NCBI GenBank assembly: GCA_902784065.1
Contig: CACZTJ010000023.1
Coordinates: forward strand, 1-60,439
Reading direction: 5' to 3'
Source of the DNA: an uncultured Prevotellaceae bacterium
GTDB taxonomy: Bacteria; Bacteroidota; Bacteroidia; Bacteroidales; Bacteroidaceae
Length of the DNA stretch: 60,439 nt
Shown: piece after piece, positions 53,786 through 60,439 of the stretch
How positions within the stretch are numbered: position 1 is the stretch's first letter
Layout: each line of letters opens with the position of its first letter
Made by a program: the position numbers and the translations under genes
Notes under the pieces: model-generated
What the model saw: the letters and a program-made list of their open reading frames with translations, nothing else
Told to the model about the DNA's origin: nothing
The model's database searches: none

Positions 53786-55861
53786 TTATGCTTCTTCTTT
53801 CGGTGCTTCAGCTTCCGGCTCGGTTTCAGTCTCTGCCTCCGGCTTGGCTTCGAGACTGGCCTGAGCCTCCAGCTCCTTGGCGCGCTCCTCAGCCATGCGC
53901 TCAGCGTCGGCCTTCATCTGTGCCTCCAGCAGCTCCTCGGCTCTGCTGGTCCAGGGACGCTTGCCGAAGATACGCTCCACATCCTCTGCGAAGATCACCT
54001 CACGATCCACGAGCAACTGTGCCAGCTGGGCATGCCCCTCCTTGTGCTCTGTCAGTATCTGCTTGGCACGTGCATACTGCTCATTGATCATCTTCATCAC
54101 CTCGTCGTCCATCACCTTGGCAGTGGTCTCAGAGTAGGGGCGCTGGAACTGGAACTCCGCATTGTTGTAGTAACATACGTTAGGCAGCTTGTCGCTCATA
54201 CCTGCAAAGGCAATCATGCCGTAGGCCTGCTTCGTCACACGCTCCAGGTCGTTCATCGCACCTGTGGAGATATGGCCCACAAACAGCTCTTCAGCGGCAC
54301 GTCCACCCAGCAGCGAGCACATCTCGTCGAGCATCGCCTCCTTTGTCTGGAGCACGCGCTCCTCAGGCAGGTACCAGGCAGCACCCAGCGCCTGACCACG
54401 CGGCACGATGCTCACCTTCACCAGCGGGTTGGCAAACTCCGTAAACCACGAGATGGTGGCATGACCGGCCTCGTGGATGGCGATCGAGCGCTTCTCGGCC
54501 TGTGTCATCACCTTGGTCTTCTTCTCCAGACCGCCGATGATACGGTCCACCGCATCGAGGAAGTCCTGCTTCTGCACTGTCTGACTGTTATGGCGTGCTG
54601 CTATCAGCGCCGCCTCATTACATACATTGGCGATATCGGCACCAGAGAAACCTGGTGTCTGACGTGCCAGGAAGTCGATATCCACGCTGTCGTCGATCTT
54701 CACAGGCTTCAGATGCACCTTAAATACCTCCTTGCGCTCGTTCAGGTCAGGCAGGTCCACATGGATCTGACGGTCGAAACGACCAGCGCGCAACAGCGCA
54801 GAATCGAGCATATCGGCACGGTTGGTAGCCGCTAGGATGATCACACCCGAGTTCGTACCGAATCCGTCCATCTCCGTCAGCAGGGCATTCAGTGTGTTCT
54901 CGCGCTCATCGTTACCACCCATGGCCGGGTTCTTCGAACGGGCACGACCCACGGCGTCGATCTCATCGATGAAGATGATACACGGCGACTTCTGCTTGGC
55001 CTGCTGGAAGAGGTCACGCACGCGACTGGCACCCACACCCACGAACATCTCCACGAAGTCGGAGCCGCTCATCGAGAAGAACGGCACGCCAGCCTCACCG
55101 GCCACCGCTTTTGCCAACAGCGTCTTACCCGTTCCTGGAGGGCCTACCAGCAGTGCTCCCTTGGGAATCTTACCACCCAGCTCAGTATATTTCTCGGGGT
55201 TCTTCAGGAAATCCACAATCTCCTGTATCTCCTGCTTGGCACCCGCTTGTCCGGCTACGTCCTTGAACGTGATGCCCAGGTCGCCACCCTTCTCATACAT
55301 CTTCGCCTTCGACTTGCCGACGTTGAACACGCCCGAGCCGACGCCGCCTCCTCCGCCGCCCATGCGACGCATGAAGAAGATCCACAGCGCCACGATGATA
55401 AAGATGGGGAAGAGGTTATAGAAGATCATGTTCAGGAAGTCATTATCCTTATGGTTCTCATACACGAAGTCGCCTGTAAACTGCTTGTCGTCCTTCGCCT
55501 TGTTCACAAACTGCTCCACCTGGTCGATCGAGCCAAACTCCACCTCCACATACGGATCGCTGCCCGTCTGCTGGGCACTCTGGTGGAACACGTCTCTGAT
55601 GTGCTCTGGCTTCACATACATCTTGATGAGGCTCTGGTTCTTGTTCACCACGATCTTTGAGGCATAGCCACGCGTCACCATCGTCTTGAAGTCAGAGTAT
55701 GAGGCATTCTTTGCGATACTGCTGTTCGAAGGACCGCCACTTGAGAAGTACAGCAGTCCGAGGGCCGCAATGGCGATGATGTAGATCCAGTTCATGTTAA
55801 ACCGGGGCATATTCATCTTTGGCCCGTTATCACCTTTGATATTATTCTGTTTATTATCCAT
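53786..55861 (-). CDS. ftsH: ATP-dependent zinc metalloprotease FtsH
   Basis: A 691-residue membrane AAA+ protease for quality control of membrane and regulatory proteins. Two N-terminal membrane helices flank a periplasmic domain (TM2 about residues 145-165, then RRMGGGGGG). AAA module: Walker [17 protein letters not shown] (about 235), Walker [12 protein letters not shown] (about 291) and the second region of homology [18 protein letters not shown] (about 348). Protease HEAGH zinc motif about residue 460. The C-terminal tail is Glu/Ala-rich ([20 protein letters not shown]), a disordered extension. Confidence 0.97.
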   Translation of the reverse strand: MDNKQNNIKGDNGPKMNMPRFNMNWIYIIAIAALGLLYFSSGGPSNSSIAKNASYSDFKTMVTRGYASKIVVNKNQSLIKMYVKPEHIRDVFHQSAQQTGSDPYVEVEFGSIDQVEQFVNKAKDDKQFTGDFVYENHKDNDFLNMIFYNLFPIFIIVALWIFFMRRMGGGGGGVGSGVFNVGKSKAKMYEKGGDLGITFKDVAGQAGAKQEIQEIVDFLKNPEKYTELGGKIPKGALLVGPPGTGKTLLAKAVAGEAGVPFFSMSGSDFVEMFVGVGASRVRDLFQQAKQKSPCIIFIDEIDAVGRARSKNPAMGGNDERENTLNALLTEMDGFGTNSGVIILAATNRADMLDSALLRAGRFDRQIHVDLPDLNERKEVFKVHLKPVKIDDSVDIDFLARQTPGFSGADIANVCNEAALIAARHNSQTVQKQDFLDAVDRIIGGLEKKTKVMTQAEKRSIAIHEAGHATISWFTEFANPLVKVSIVPRGQALGAAWYLPEERVLQTKEAMLDEMCSLLGGRAAEELFVGHISTGAMNDLERVTKQAYGMIAFAGMSDKLPNVCYYNNAEFQFQRPYSETTAKVMDDEVMKMINEQYARAKQILTEHKEGHAQLAQLLVDREVIFAEDVERIFGKRPWTSRAEELLEAQMKADAERMAEERAKELEAQASLEAKPEAETETEPEAEAPKEEA

Positions 55862-55870
55862 TTTTAATTT

Positions 55871-56221
55871 TTAATCCAGGTCAGGTATTCTTGTTAATGC
55901 GGCATCCTCCCATAGGTGCTCCAGGTCGTAGAATTCTCGCACGTCGGGCAGGAAGATATGCACCAGCACGTCGCCGTAGTCCATCGCCACCCACTGCGCA
56001 TTGTCGAGCCCCACCACGTGTGAGGGCTTCTCCTTGAGTCGGTCGCGTGCAAAGTCGCCCACCGATTCGGTGATGGCTTCCACCTGTGAGGGTGAGTTCC
56101 CCTGGCAGATGATGAAATATTGGCTGATGGTGCCTTCTATCTTTCTCAGGTCGGCAATCACGATGTTACTGCCTTTTTTTTCTTGAATAGCTTCTGTAAT
56201 TGTCTGTACTAATTCTTTCAT
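55871..56221 (-). CDS. rsfS: Ribosome silencing factor RsfS
   Basis: A 116-residue factor that binds ribosomal protein L14 and keeps the large subunit from joining during starvation. Conserved NIVIADLRKIEGTISQYFIICQ segment (about residues 19-40) and AQWVAMDYGDVLVHIFLP (about 79), ending YDLEHLWEDA. Normal length. It heads the rsfS-ftsH-cdsA operon, 9 bases before ftsH, with a promoter at 56250-56280. Confidence 0.94.
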   Translation of the reverse strand: MKELVQTITEAIQEKKGSNIVIADLRKIEGTISQYFIICQGNSPSQVEAITESVGDFARDRLKEKPSHVVGLDNAQWVAMDYGDVLVHIFLPDVREFYDLEHLWEDAALTRIPDLD

Positions 56222-56249
56222 TAATTATAAATATGTGTAATTTGGAGTA

Positions 56250-56280
56250 CAAAGGTACTCATAAAACGGCGAATAACAAA
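56250..56280 (-). promoter_or_regulatory. Promoter of rsfS-ftsH-cdsA
   Basis: Minus-strand TTTG (56277-56280), 19-bp spacer, TACCTTTG (56250-56257). Confidence 0.72.
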
Positions 56281-56327
56281 AGAAAAGCGAAAATTTTGCG
56301 GTTTTTTATATTTTTTCGCCCAAAAGT

Positions 56328-56358
56328 TTTGGTAGTTCACAAAAAAGTCGTACCTTTG
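56328..56358 (+). promoter_or_regulatory. Promoter of tRNA-Gln
   Basis: TTTG (56328-56331), 19-bp spacer, TACCTTTG (56351-56358), followed by a short hairpin-forming leader (GCAAATC GA GATTTGC) and the tRNA. Confidence 0.7.
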
Positions 56359-56388
56359 CACCCGCAAATCGAGATTTGCTGGAAACAT

Positions 56389-56459
56389 TGGGGTATGGTG
56401 TAATGGTAACACTGCAGATTCTGGTCCTGCCTTTCCTGGTTCGAGTCCGGGTACCCCAA
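56389..56459 (+). tRNA. tRNA-Gln (CTG)
   Basis: Acceptor TGGGGTA / TACCCCA with discriminator A, D arm around TAATGGTA, anticodon arm GCAGA TTCTGGT CCTGC (anticodon CTG) and T arm CCTGG TTCGAGT CCGGG. The CCA end is not encoded. The pair next to the anticodon loop is A-C rather than Watson-Crick, a small oddity. It has its own promoter and no neighbouring tRNA genes. Confidence 0.92.
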
Positions 56460-56534
56460 CACAGAAGATCGCTAAGTAGTCACAGGCTCTTAGCGATTTT
56501 TTCTTTAAAATCAAAACATTTATATTACTAGGCT

Positions 56535-57161
56535 ATGAGTAGAAGATTTTTCCTTTATGCAACCGTGTTATGGTTCGCATTGGCAGGATGCTCAGAGAGT
56601 AAGAAAGAGCCTGCTGCCAGCAGTTCATCACCGTCGTTCGACGAAGTATTAACCAGCCGTCGTAGTGTCCGCAGCTACGATGCCACCAAGAAGATCCTCG
56701 AGGAAGAGGTGCGCGAGCTCCTCGCTGCCGTTCAGGAGGCACCCTCTTGGGCCAACCAGCAGCCCACGAAATATTATGTGGCCATCTCGCCTGAGAAGCT
56801 TGCTGCCGTTCAGGACCTGGTCGGCGGCAACAAGGATCGCATCGAAGAGGCCCCTGTATTGATCGTCTCCACCTACGAGCGTGGCAAGTCAGGCTTCTTC
56901 CAGGGCAAGGCCACCAATGAGATTGGCGATGGCTGGGGTGCTTACGACTGTGGTCTGAGCAACTGCTACCTCGTCCTGAAGGCCCGTGCCATGGGCTTCG
57001 ACACACTGATCATGGGTATGCGTGATGCCGAAGGCCTGCGCAAGCTGTTCGATATCCCAGAGAGCGAGGCCGTTATGGCCGTCATCTCCCTCGGCTATCG
57101 TGACTCCGAGCCCACACGCCCCGAGCGTCGCCCCTTCGACGAGATCGTCAAGTTCTTCTAA
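56535..57161 (+). CDS. Nitroreductase-family protein with lipoprotein signal
   Basis: A 208-residue protein that starts with a lipoprotein signal peptide (lipobox LAGC, Cys about residue 19) and a Ser-rich linker (AASSSSPS), followed by a small FMN-dependent nitroreductase domain: SRRSVRSYDATKKI (FMN phosphate contacts, about residue 41), PSWANQQPTKYYVAI (about 70), GWGAYDCGLSNCYLVLKARA (about 133) and MGFDTLIMGMRD (about 151). Nitroreductases are usually cytoplasmic; a lipid-anchored one outside the cytoplasm would need exported FMN. It is a single-gene unit after tRNA-Gln with a terminator. Substrate unknown. Confidence 0.8.
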   Translation: MSRRFFLYATVLWFALAGCSESKKEPAASSSSPSFDEVLTSRRSVRSYDATKKILEEEVRELLAAVQEAPSWANQQPTKYYVAISPEKLAAVQDLVGGNKDRIEEAPVLIVSTYERGKSGFFQGKATNEIGDGWGAYDCGLSNCYLVLKARAMGFDTLIMGMRDAEGLRKLFDIPESEAVMAVISLGYRDSEPTRPERRPFDEIVKFF

Positions 57162-57198
57162 CGTCAGTTCATCTGAACGCCAATTTCTTTTAAATAAT

Positions 57199-57230
57199 AA
57201 AGGCTTCCCCAAACGGGAAGCCTTCTTTCT
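57199..57230 (+). terminator. Terminator after the nitroreductase-like gene
   Basis: AAGGCTTCCC / GGGAAGCCTT stem with CAAAC loop, followed by CTTTCTT. Confidence 0.82.
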
Positions 57231-57250
57231 TGTCACCCTTTGTCTCTTTT

Positions 57251-57298
57251 GTCACCTCGAAAGGCATTGTCACCTCGAGCGAAGTCGAGAAATCTCTA
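57251..57298. repeat. Dispersed palindromic repeat, family A, partial copy 4
   Basis: GTCACCTCGA (57251-57260), then a second GTCACCTCGAGCGAAGTCGA start at 57269 and AGAAATCTCT; only the left arm is present, partly duplicated. Confidence 0.75.
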
Positions 57299-57392
57299 AT
57301 ACTCCATGTATGACGTTGTCCCAAACATTCTTGTATTGTCAAATAAAATGCTATATATTTGTTTGTCGTCTAAGAATTCTTTAATAGAGTCC

Positions 57393-57453
57393 TATTAAAG
57401 GAAAATATTGCTACCATTAATGCGCGCAATTTTTAGATTTAAATCTCGCAATT
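57393..57453. repeat. Conserved intergenic element, family C, copy 2
   Basis: Same layout as 27777-27836: TATTAAAGGAAAAT, TTAATGCGC, the perfect palindrome AGATTTAAATCT (57435-57446) and CGCAATTGCG. Here no HU-like gene is nearby. The rest of the gap 57299-57538 holds the DUF349 terminator and no recognisable gene. Confidence 0.8.
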
Positions 57454-57474
57454 GCGTGGATATTATACAGCAAA

Positions 57475-57499
57475 GGGGCTCGCTGTCACAGCGAACCCC
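57475..57499 (-). terminator. Terminator of the DUF349 gene
   Basis: On the minus strand GGGGTTCGCTG / CAGCGAGCCCC (11 bp with one T-G pair) with a TGA loop, followed by TTTGCTGTAT. The G-T pairing works only on the minus strand. Confidence 0.6.
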
Positions 57500-57538
57500 A
57501 ATACTAAAAATAAATTACTAAAGGTTGGTTTGCTTTGC

Positions 57539-59380
57539 TTATTTGTTTTGTGCGTCGATTGCTTTGATCTTCTCACGCACAAGGTTCATATCATCCTTGA
57601 GCTTCTGTACCTTTCGGTTCATCTCGTCGATGAGGCTGTTGCCTTTCTTTGAGCTGGCGTTCAGGAATCCGAGGTTGTTCTCGTAGGTCTGAACTTCCTG
57701 CTTGATGGCCTCATACTGGCGGAACAGGCGGGCACGCTCGTTGTCGAGGGCATTCTCACCACGCTCGGCTACCTGCTTCAGGTTCTGCTTGAAGCTGTTG
57801 AGGCGGCGCTTGGCCACGCTGATATTCAGATCTTTATAGAGCTTGTCGAGGATGGCGTGATACTCTTCGTAGATCTTATCCTTCTCCTTGAAGGGCACGT
57901 GGCCGATGGCGTTGTACTCCTCGATGAGGCTCTGTACCTTCTCCTGGATATCCTCTCCTGCCTCCTCTGCGATGCTCTTCAGCTTGGCGATAACCTCGCG
58001 CTTCTTGTCGAGGTTGGCATACTCCTCGCTGTGCTGACCTACGCCAGCTGCCTTACGGGCCTCGAAGAACTTATTGCAGGCGCCCAGGAACTCCTCCCAG
58101 AGCTGATCGCCAAGCTTCTTGGGCACGATGCCGATGGTCTTCCACTCTTTCTGCAGGGCAATGAACTTATCGCCTGTGGCCTTCCAGTCGGTAGAGTCCT
58201 GAAGGGCTTTGGCCTTCTCGATGAGGGCGCGCTTCTTCTCGGCATTCTCCTTGAAGGTCTCTTTCAGGCCCTTGAAATATTCGGCCTTGCGTCCGAAGAA
58301 GTCATCACAGGCAGCACGGAAACGCTCGAAGATCTTCACGTTCATCTTCTGTGGGGCGAAGCCGATGGTCTTCCACTCGGTCTGTATCTCGATGATCTGC
58401 TTGGTGTGCTTCTCCCAGTCGCCACTGCCTTTGTTCTCCTCGGCAGCGATGGCTTCTACCTTCTCACAGAGCACGGTCTTGCGAGCCAGGTTGTCCTCTT
58501 CGCGGGCACGGATGCCTTCGAAGTGCTGCTGGTGGCGCTTGTTGATAACGGTAGAGGCTGCCTTGAAACGGTTCCAGATTTCCTCGCGCTGCTCCTTGGC
58601 CACAGGACCGATCTCACGGTACTCCTGGTGGAGCTTCTGGAGCTGATGGAAGGCGCTGATCACGTCTTCCTCGTTGGCCAGATTCTCTGCAATCTCACAG
58701 AGGCGCGTCTTGGCTTCGAGATTCTTCTTGAAGTCCTCGTCGCGGGCAATGCTGTTCAGACGAAGCATATCGTAGAACTGCTCTACATAGAGCTGGTAGT
58801 TACGCCAAAGTTCAGCGGCCTTATCAGCGGGCACGTTCTTGATCTCACGCCACTGCTGCTGGAGGCTCTTGAACTCCTGATAACCCTTATTAGCATCCTC
58901 AGGGCTGGTAATCATGGCCTTGATCTTCTCGATGATGTCGAGTTTCTTGGCCAGATTGTCGAGCTTCTCGGCTTCCTGTTCCTTGAAAAGCTTGGCACGC
59001 TTCTCCTTGACAATACCCATCTCGGCCTTGAAGGCTTCTTCGAGACTATCAGGAAGGAGCTGATACTGGTTGGGATCGCCGCCACCGTCGATGTAAGCCT
59101 TGAAATGGGCTTCGCGCTCGGCAATGTGGAGCTTGTAGAAGACTGTCTTCAGGTAGTCGACCTCCTCTTTCTGAGGGGTCTCGTCGCTGTGGGCAATCTC
59201 ACGCACACGCTCCAGGATCTCTGCCTTTGTGGCATAGACCTTCTGCGGCTGCTCTTCGTTGGTTTCTACTTGAGAAGCTGGCTCGGCTACTGGTGCTTCG
59301 ACCGTCTGAGCGCTTACTTCTTCTTCCTTGATTACTTCATTCTGACCCTGTTCCAGGGCTTTCTCTTGAGAGTCCATCAT
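57539..59380 (-). CDS. DUF349 repeat coiled-coil protein
   Basis: A 613-residue cytoplasmic protein with a disordered acidic N terminus (about residues 1-50), then five or so DUF349 repeats, each a helical unit with a W-K-x-I-G type core (LQQQWREIKNVPADKA, IQTEWKTIGFAPQKMN, LQKEWKTIGIVPKKLG, IEEYNAIGHVPFKEKD). The C terminus is a coiled coil (about 560-613). The length is normal for Bacteroidota members. No function is established. It has its own promoter (−7 box 59440-59447) and terminator. Confidence 0.88.
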   Translation of the reverse strand: MMDSQEKALEQGQNEVIKEEEVSAQTVEAPVAEPASQVETNEEQPQKVYATKAEILERVREIAHSDETPQKEEVDYLKTVFYKLHIAEREAHFKAYIDGGGDPNQYQLLPDSLEEAFKAEMGIVKEKRAKLFKEQEAEKLDNLAKKLDIIEKIKAMITSPEDANKGYQEFKSLQQQWREIKNVPADKAAELWRNYQLYVEQFYDMLRLNSIARDEDFKKNLEAKTRLCEIAENLANEEDVISAFHQLQKLHQEYREIGPVAKEQREEIWNRFKAASTVINKRHQQHFEGIRAREEDNLARKTVLCEKVEAIAAEENKGSGDWEKHTKQIIEIQTEWKTIGFAPQKMNVKIFERFRAACDDFFGRKAEYFKGLKETFKENAEKKRALIEKAKALQDSTDWKATGDKFIALQKEWKTIGIVPKKLGDQLWEEFLGACNKFFEARKAAGVGQHSEEYANLDKKREVIAKLKSIAEEAGEDIQEKVQSLIEEYNAIGHVPFKEKDKIYEEYHAILDKLYKDLNISVAKRRLNSFKQNLKQVAERGENALDNERARLFRQYEAIKQEVQTYENNLGFLNASSKKGNSLIDEMNRKVQKLKDDMNLVREKIKAIDAQNK

Positions 59381-59439
59381 TTAACTATTTAGTTATTGAC
59401 ATTACACTTAATGACGCATCGCATCATCACATTTGGGGT

Positions 59440-59447
59440 CAAAGGTA
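59440..59447 (-). promoter_or_regulatory. −7 box upstream of the DUF349 gene
   Basis: Minus-strand TACCTTTG, about 60 bases before the ATG; the −33 box is not clear. Confidence 0.5.
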
Positions 59448-59491
59448 CTAAAAATTGTAAATAAAGAAGCTCAAAAGAGTGTTAAAAGATG

Positions 59492-60418
59492 CTAAACAAG
59501 GCGCTTACGGCGGAAAAAGAGCCATGCGAGCCCAGAAATGCACAGTGAAAAGACGATGGCGAAGATAAATCCCCAGGGCTTGGCTTCCATGCCGTTGACG
59601 AGATTCATGCCAAACATGGAGGTGACCAGCGTGGGTATCATCATGATAATTGTGACGGAGGTGAGCGTACGCATCACGGTGTTCATATTGTTGTTGATGA
59701 TACTCTGGTAGGTGTTCATCGTGGATTCCAGAATGTCGGAGTAGATACTGGTGGTTTCACGGGCCTGTGACATCTCGATGTTGACGTCTTCGATCAGGTC
59801 GGCATCGAGCTCGTCGATCTGCAGCTTGAACTTCAGCTTCTGCAACAGGTTCTCGTTGCCTCGGATGGAGGTCTGGAAGTAGGTGAGTGAGTCCTGCAGA
59901 CGGCTGAGGCCGATCAGGCTCTCATTGTTCACCTCCTTGTCGAGGTTGCGCTTGGCCTTGTCAACGAGCATCGAGATCTGCTTCAGGCGCTTCAGATACC
60001 ATACGGCACTGGAGAGGAACAGGCGGAAGATCATATCCACATGATCGGTGAAGCCCTCGCCCCGCTTCTGCTGGAAGGAGAGGAAGTCGATCATCATGTT
60101 CGTCTCATAATAGCAGACGGTGATGGTGACATCGCGCTTATGGATGATACCAAGGGGCACGGTGGTATATGGCGTGCGGCTGCGGATCTCCTTGACATAG
60201 GGGATACGCAGGATGATCAGCATCCAACCGTCGTCGTATTCATAACGGGCACGCTCATCGGTATCGCTGATGTCCGACATGAAATAATCGGGGATGTTGA
60301 ACTTCTCTTCGAGTTCATGCTGGTCTTCTTCGGTGGGGCATGTCACCTGTATCCAGCAATTAGGCTGCCACTCTGTGAGTTGGGTCAGTCCGCCTTGGGT
60401 GTTCCAGAAAGTCTTCAT
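59492..60418 (-). CDS. corA: CorA-type magnesium/divalent cation transporter
   Basis: A 308-residue channel with a large N-terminal cytoplasmic domain (about 1-240), two C-terminal membrane helices and the ion-selectivity loop GMN in TSMFGMNLVNGMEAK (about residue 273). The C terminus is the basic tail RRKRLV expected on the cytoplasmic side. It mediates passive magnesium (or cobalt/nickel) uptake. It lies downstream of unseen sequence on the minus strand; only 21 bases upstream of the start are in the window. Confidence 0.94.
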   Translation of the reverse strand: MKTFWNTQGGLTQLTEWQPNCWIQVTCPTEEDQHELEEKFNIPDYFMSDISDTDERARYEYDDGWMLIILRIPYVKEIRSRTPYTTVPLGIIHKRDVTITVCYYETNMMIDFLSFQQKRGEGFTDHVDMIFRLFLSSAVWYLKRLKQISMLVDKAKRNLDKEVNNESLIGLSRLQDSLTYFQTSIRGNENLLQKLKFKLQIDELDADLIEDVNIEMSQARETTSIYSDILESTMNTYQSIINNNMNTVMRTLTSVTIIMMIPTLVTSMFGMNLVNGMEAKPWGFIFAIVFSLCISGLAWLFFRRKRLV

Positions 60419-60439
60419 TGTGCTAATCCTTTTTTCGTT

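Noticed and set aside
1-60439. Defence, toxin-antitoxin, CRISPR, transposase or integrase genes
   Set aside because: None was recognised in any frame; the only mobile-element hints are the truncated tRNA with its flanking regulator and the phage-like module.

Overview
The window looks like chromosome from a Bacteroidota bacterium, most likely Prevotellaceae. Evidence: upstream sequences carry the Bacteroidota promoter signature (TTTG, about 19-20 bp, TAnnTTTG) and mostly lack Shine-Dalgarno sequences; there is an intact type IX secretion translocon gene (sprA/sov), a TonB-dependent receptor paired with a DUF4249-like lipoprotein, several Cys-lipobox lipoproteins, a meso-diaminopimelate dehydrogenase and a two-subunit glycine decarboxylase (gcvPA/gcvPB). 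The species cannot be fixed from the sequence alone.

Layout. 1-0.6 kb: the tail of an AlbA_2/RecG-like regulator followed by a tRNA-Lys gene that lacks its 3' third, which looks like the edge of an integrated element. 0.6-8.2 kb: AI-2E-family permease, rsmI with a coiled-coil lipoprotein, and a dxs-trkA-trkH operon (isoprenoid precursors and potassium uptake). 8.3-15.3 kb: one seven-gene operon, panE - lipoate ligase - gcvT - gcvH - gcvPA - gcvPB - lpd, that is the whole glycine cleavage system with its lipoylation enzyme; gcvPA is broken by a small frameshifting deletion. 15.3-19.3 kb: amt, purN, ddh, ruvA. 19.4-26.8 kb: sprA. 27.0-28.8 kb: a small phage-like module (smalltalk micro-protein, HU-like protein, P5-like muralytic protein) with GC-rich inverted repeats around an AT-rich core, bracketed by two copies of a dispersed palindromic repeat. 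29.0-38.1 kb: an LruC/DUF4114-like lipoprotein, nadB, and a co-directional run (carboxypeptidase-regulatory-like protein, dacB, mscS, serB, mutY). 38.1-44.3 kb: phenylacetate-CoA ligase with an ACT protein, purB, a pseudouridine synthase with a Gly/Tyr/Gln/Arg repeat tail, asnS. 44.3-48 kb: antiporter-lolD-cvfB operon. 48-52.9 kb: asd (short by about 35 residues), lipoproteins, TonB receptor/DUF4249 pair. 52.9-60.4 kb: rsfS-ftsH-cdsA operon, tRNA-Gln, an exported nitroreductase-like lipoprotein, a DUF349 protein and corA.

Most of the window is core metabolism and envelope biology. No CRISPR array, transposase, toxin-antitoxin pair or recognisable defence system was seen. The unusual parts are the phage-like module at 27-28.8 kb with its repeats, three families of dispersed palindromic intergenic repeats, a truncated tRNA gene, two small internal deletions in otherwise well-conserved metabolic genes (gcvPA and asd), a candidate small RNA at the 3' end of sprA, and terminator hairpins built into the ends of coding sequences. 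I did not find a multi-gene system that I can confidently call undescribed; the 27-28.8 kb module is the best candidate.
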